Shown here: positions 6,644 through 9,706 of the stretch, piece after piece
Layout of the letters: the number at the start of each line of letters is the position of its first letter
How positions within the stretch are numbered: the stretch's first letter is position 1
Assembly: GCA_964465665.1 (NCBI GenBank)
Contig: CAYXKM010000077.1
Location: forward strand, 1 to 9,706
Length of the DNA: 9,706 nucleotides
Direction: 5' to 3'
Source: JAKEGN01 sp964465665
GTDB lineage: Bacteria > Pseudomonadota > Gammaproteobacteria > Steroidobacterales > Woeseiaceae
Notes under the pieces: generated by a model
The model's input: only the letters and a program-made list of their open reading frames with translations
Database searches by the model: none
Told to the model about the DNA's origin: nothing
Position numbers and translations under genes: made by a program

Positions 6644-9600
6644 TCAGCGAAAATCGCGGCTCCTCACGCTGAGTTCTCCCAGCAAACCGCTGTGGTCCAG
6701 CAGCCTTTTCGCAATGATATGAATCACCTTCCCTTCAACCTGTAGTTCCCCCTCGACCCCCATGAGACGCGCATTCAGCAGCACATCACGCTGCTCCTCG
6801 GCGATCCGTTTCCAGAGGATGAGATTTGCGTAACCCGTCTCGTCTTCGAGCGTCACAAAAGTGACACCGCTTGCCGTTCCGGGGCGTTGCTTGGTGATGA
6901 CGAGACCGGCAACGCGGATGACACGCCCGCTCGACAATTCGCCGAGTCCGCCGGTGGTAACGTATCCATAACCGTCGAGGCGCGCGCGGATGAGAGCCAT
7001 GGGGTGACGTTCCAGCGTCAACCCCAGGCTTTTGTAGTCGGCCACGATATTCTGTCCCTCGGTCGGGCGACGCAGCATGGGTGTCGCATCGTAGCGATCC
7101 ATGCTGGCGAACAGCGCCGTCGGTTCCTCTACTCCCTCCACCGTCCAGCGTACCTGGTGACGATGACCGTCGAGCGCCGACAGGGCGCCCGCAGCCGCCA
7201 GCGCTGCCAGCTCCCGCCGGTTGATGCGGGTGCGTTCCACCAGTTGCTGAATACTGCGGTATGGACCGGCATTCCTGGCGGCGACCAGCGACTGTCCGGC
7301 CATTTCCGACAGCCCTTTGATTTGCCTCAGGCCGAGTCGCAGAGCGGGCCGCCTGTCCCCGGCCGGTTCCAGGCTGCTGTCCCAGTCGCTTCGATTGACA
7401 TCGGCGCTGCGCACTTCGACACCATGACGTCTGAGGTCCTGGACCAGTTGCGAGGCCGAGTAGAACCCCATCGGCTGGCTGTTGAGCAACGCACAGGTAA
7501 ATGCGGCCGGTTCATGGCACTTGAGCCAGCAGGAAACATAGACCAGCAGCGCAAAACTCGCCGCATGCGATTCGGGAAAGCCGTATTCGCCGAACCCCAG
7601 GATCTGCTGAAAAATCTGTCGGGCGAAATCTTCCGAATAGCCGCGTACCCGCATGCCGTTGATCAGCCTTTCCTCGAACGGCCCGAGGCCGCCGCGACGT
7701 TTCCAGGCTGCCATCGCGCGCCGCAAACGATCCGCTTCGCCCGGCGTGAATCCGGCCGCAACGACGGCAAGCTGCATCACCTGCTCCTGGAAAATCGGTA
7801 CGCCGAGCGTACGCTGCAACACGTGCCGGACGTCATCGCTGGGATACTCGACCGCTTCCTCACCGTCACGCCGCCGCAGATACGGGTGCACCATGTCACC
7901 CTGTATCGGGCCCGGGCGGATAATGGCCACTTCAATGACGAGATCGTAATAACAGCGGGGTTTCAGACGCGGCAGCATGGCCATCTGCGCGCGCGACTCG
8001 ATCTGGAATACACCCATCGTGTCGGCATCGCAGATCATGTCATAGACGTGCGGATCCTCAGCCGGCACGGTAGCCAGGGAATACTCGCGCCCGTCGTAGT
8101 TGCGGATCAGATCGAAACTGCGGCGTATCGCCGTCAGCATCCCGAGACCCAGCACGTCGACTTTCAGTAGCCCGAGATCCTCGAGATCATTCTTTTCCCA
8201 CTGAATGACCGTGCGATCATCCATGGCGGCGTTCTCTACCGGCACCAGTTCCGACAACGGCCCATTGGAAATTACGAAACCGCCGACGTGCTGTGACAGG
8301 TGGCGCGGAAACCCGATCAGCTCACGCACCAGGTACAACAATCGTTTGACAACTGCGCTTTGCGGATCCAGTCCGGCTTCCAGGACCCGGCTGTCATCGA
8401 CGGTGCTGCCATCCCACCACTGCATCGAACGCGCCAGCCGCTCGACCTGGAGACCGCTCAGACCCAGTGCCTTGCCAACATCGCGCAGCGCACTTCTCGG
8501 CCGGTAGGTAATGACCGTCGCCGCGAGCGCCGCGCGTTGCCGGCCGTACTTTCCGTAGATGTACTGGATAACCTCCTCGCGCCGTTCATGTTCGAAATCG
8601 ACATCGATATCGGGCGGTTCGTTGCGTTCCCTGGAAATGAATCGTTCGACGAGAGTCGCCATCCTGCCCGGATCGACTTCCGTAATTCCAAGACAGAAGC
8701 AGACAGCGGAATTGGCCGCCGATCCGCGGCCCTGACAAAGGATGCCCTGGCGCCGCGCAAAAGCCACGATGTCGTACACGGTCAGAAAATAGGATTCGTA
8801 TCCGAGTTGCCGGATCAGTTCCAGTTCGTGTTCGACCAGGGCGACAACCTTCGCGGGCGCGCCTTCCGGCCAGCGCCCCCGCATACCCTCCCCGGTCAGC
8901 TGGCGCAGGTAGCCGGCGGGCGTCTGACCCGCCGGTATCAGCTCATGCGGATACTCGTAGCGTAACTCGTCGAGAGAAAAATCGATCGCCCCGGCAATAC
9001 GCAGCGTCTCTTCCAGCAACTCCTGCGGATAGATCTTTTCGATGACGCTTCGCGGGCGAAGGTAACGCTCGCCATTCGGATACAGGGCGAACCCGGCCTG
9101 CTCCAGCGTTACGCCCTCGCGTATTGCGGTCACGGTGTCCTGCAGTATGCGCCGCCCTCGACAGTGCATGTGCACATCGCCGCAGGCAACCAGTGGCAGG
9201 TCCAGCGCCCGTCCCAGCTGTTGCAGCCGATTCAGGCGCTGGCGCTCCAGGCCGTCGGCCAGCAATTCGACGCCAATCCACAATCGATCGCGAAAGGCAT
9301 CCAGTATCCAGGTGTCCTCGGCACCCAGCAGCATCTGATCATGCGGGATCCACAGCAACAGACAATCCGGCAGGCCGTCGGCGAAATCCGTGCTGTCCAG
9401 CCGGTAACTGCCTTTCTGCGCAGCCCGGCGGCCCTGTGTAATGAGGCGGCACAATGCCGCGTACCCGCTGCGGTTCCGCGCCAGCACCACGAGTTTGAGT
9501 TTGCTCGTGAGCCGGCACTCGCTGCCGATGATGAGTTTCTTCAGCGCCGCGCTTTTGTTCGCGACATGCGCCCTGACGATGCCGGATACGGAACATTCAT

Positions 9601-9706
9601 CGGTAATCGCCAGTGCTTCGTAACCCTGCAAAGCAGCTGTCTGCACCAGCTCTTCCGGATGCGATGCGCCTCGCAAAAACGTGAAGTTGCTGAGCGCGTG
9701 CAATTC
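6644..9706 (-). CDS. dnaE2: Error-prone DNA polymerase III alpha subunit DnaE2 (ImuC), 5' end cut by the right edge
   Basis: DnaE2 is the C-family polymerase of the ImuA-ImuB-DnaE2 mutasome, which copies across damaged DNA in the SOS response. About 1,020 residues are present; full-length members are a little over this, so only a few N-terminal codons are missing. At the edge the frame reads ELHALSNFTFLRGASHPEEL, the usual DnaE2 opening of the PHP domain. The TTG at 9703 is therefore an internal leucine codon, not a start. Counting that leucine as residue 1, the PHP domain continues to about 200 with CGDVHMHCRGRR (174-185). The polymerase core has QGRGSAANSAVCFCLGI (324-340), the catalytic PPDIDVDF (363-370) with D367 and D369, and KVDVLGLG (514-521) with the third Asp, D516. 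It also has QIESRAQMAMLPRLKP (567-582) and GFGEYGFPESHAASFA (703-718). A helix-hairpin-helix region (RINRRELAALAAAGAL) lies near 826-841 and an OB fold at about 925-1003. The protein ends in SRDFR, close to the family's usual ending, without the long C-terminal extension of DnaE1. All catalytic residues are intact. imuA and imuB, if present, would lie beyond the right edge. Confidence 0.96.
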   Translation of the reverse strand, partial: ELHALSNFTFLRGASHPEELVQTAALQGYEALAITDECSVSGIVRAHVANKSAALKKLIIGSECRLTSKLKLVVLARNRSGYAALCRLITQGRRAAQKGSYRLDSTDFADGLPDCLLLWIPHDQMLLGAEDTWILDAFRDRLWIGVELLADGLERQRLNRLQQLGRALDLPLVACGDVHMHCRGRRILQDTVTAIREGVTLEQAGFALYPNGERYLRPRSVIEKIYPQELLEETLRIAGAIDFSLDELRYEYPHELIPAGQTPAGYLRQLTGEGMRGRWPEGAPAKVVALVEHELELIRQLGYESYFLTVYDIVAFARRQGILCQGRGSAANSAVCFCLGITEVDPGRMATLVERFISRERNEPPDIDVDFEHERREEVIQYIYGKYGRQRAALAATVITYRPRSALRDVGKALGLSGLQVERLARSMQWWDGSTVDDSRVLEAGLDPQSAVVKRLLYLVRELIGFPRHLSQHVGGFVISNGPLSELVPVENAAMDDRTVIQWEKNDLEDLGLLKVDVLGLGMLTAIRRSFDLIRNYDGREYSLATVPAEDPHVYDMICDADTMGVFQIESRAQMAMLPRLKPRCYYDLVIEVAIIRPGPIQGDMVHPYLRRRDGEEAVEYPSDDVRHVLQRTLGVPIFQEQVMQLAVVAAGFTPGEADRLRRAMAAWKRRGGLGPFEERLINGMRVRGYSEDFARQIFQQILGFGEYGFPESHAASFALLVYVSCWLKCHEPAAFTCALLNSQPMGFYSASQLVQDLRRHGVEVRSADVNRSDWDSSLEPAGDRRPALRLGLRQIKGLSEMAGQSLVAARNAGPYRSIQQLVERTRINRRELAALAAAGALSALDGHRHQVRWTVEGVEEPTALFASMDRYDATPMLRRPTEGQNIVADYKSLGLTLERHPMALIRARLDGYGYVTTGGLGELSSGRVIRVAGLVITKQRPGTASGVTFVTLEDETGYANLILWKRIAEEQRDVLLNARLMGVEGELQVEGKVIHIIAKRLLDHSGLLGELSVRSRDFR

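Noticed and set aside
6590..6660. Bidirectional terminator between the acidic gene and dnaE2
   Set aside because: Only a four-pair hairpin (GCGA/TCGC, 6647-6657) inside the end of dnaE2 and a long-loop CGCTG/CAGCG pairing are present; neither is convincing.
6887..8170. 427-codon plus-strand open frame opposite dnaE2
   Set aside because: It is antisense to the polymerase catalytic core and has no recognisable motif.

Overview
The window looks like chromosomal DNA of a gammaproteobacterium (Xanthomonadales, Pseudomonadales, Woeseiales or similar). The evidence is a gspC-gspD-gspE-gspF type II secretion block of gammaproteobacterial type, a DnaE2 error-prone polymerase, and what looks like the first codons of clpS. 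G+C is fairly high (estimated by eye) and even across the coding part. I see no insertion sequence, phage gene, tRNA, rRNA or CRISPR array.

Layout from left to right. Bases 1-77 (minus strand) are the 5' end of a gene reading out of the left edge, best read as clpS. Bases 78-394 form a divergent non-coding region, AT-rich in places, with -10-like elements for both directions. Bases 395-6138 hold four tightly packed plus-strand genes. gspC and gspD overlap by 4 bases; about 23 bases separate gspD from gspE and 22 separate gspE from gspF. They encode the inner-membrane clamp protein GspC, the outer-membrane secretin GspD, the cytoplasmic ATPase GspE and the polytopic inner-membrane platform protein GspF. 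Together these form the envelope-spanning and motor core of a type II secretion system. The pseudopilins (GspG-K), GspL, GspM and the prepilin peptidase GspO are not in the window, and gspG does not follow gspF. After a 127-base gap with its own promoter-like sequence comes a 107-residue, extremely acidic protein of unknown function (6266-6589). Bases 6644-9706 (minus strand, converging on the acidic gene) hold almost all of dnaE2 (imuC), cut by the right edge very close to its N-terminus.

The four gsp genes act as one unit. The acidic gene is either an accessory gene at the end of the operon or an independent one. clpS and dnaE2 are flanking genes with unrelated jobs: adaptor-mediated proteolysis and SOS mutagenesis.

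I did not find a clearly new system. The most notable points are a GspE in which all four cysteines of the usual zinc-binding motif are replaced, a core-only gsp cluster with no pseudopilin genes attached, and the unassigned acidic protein beside it.
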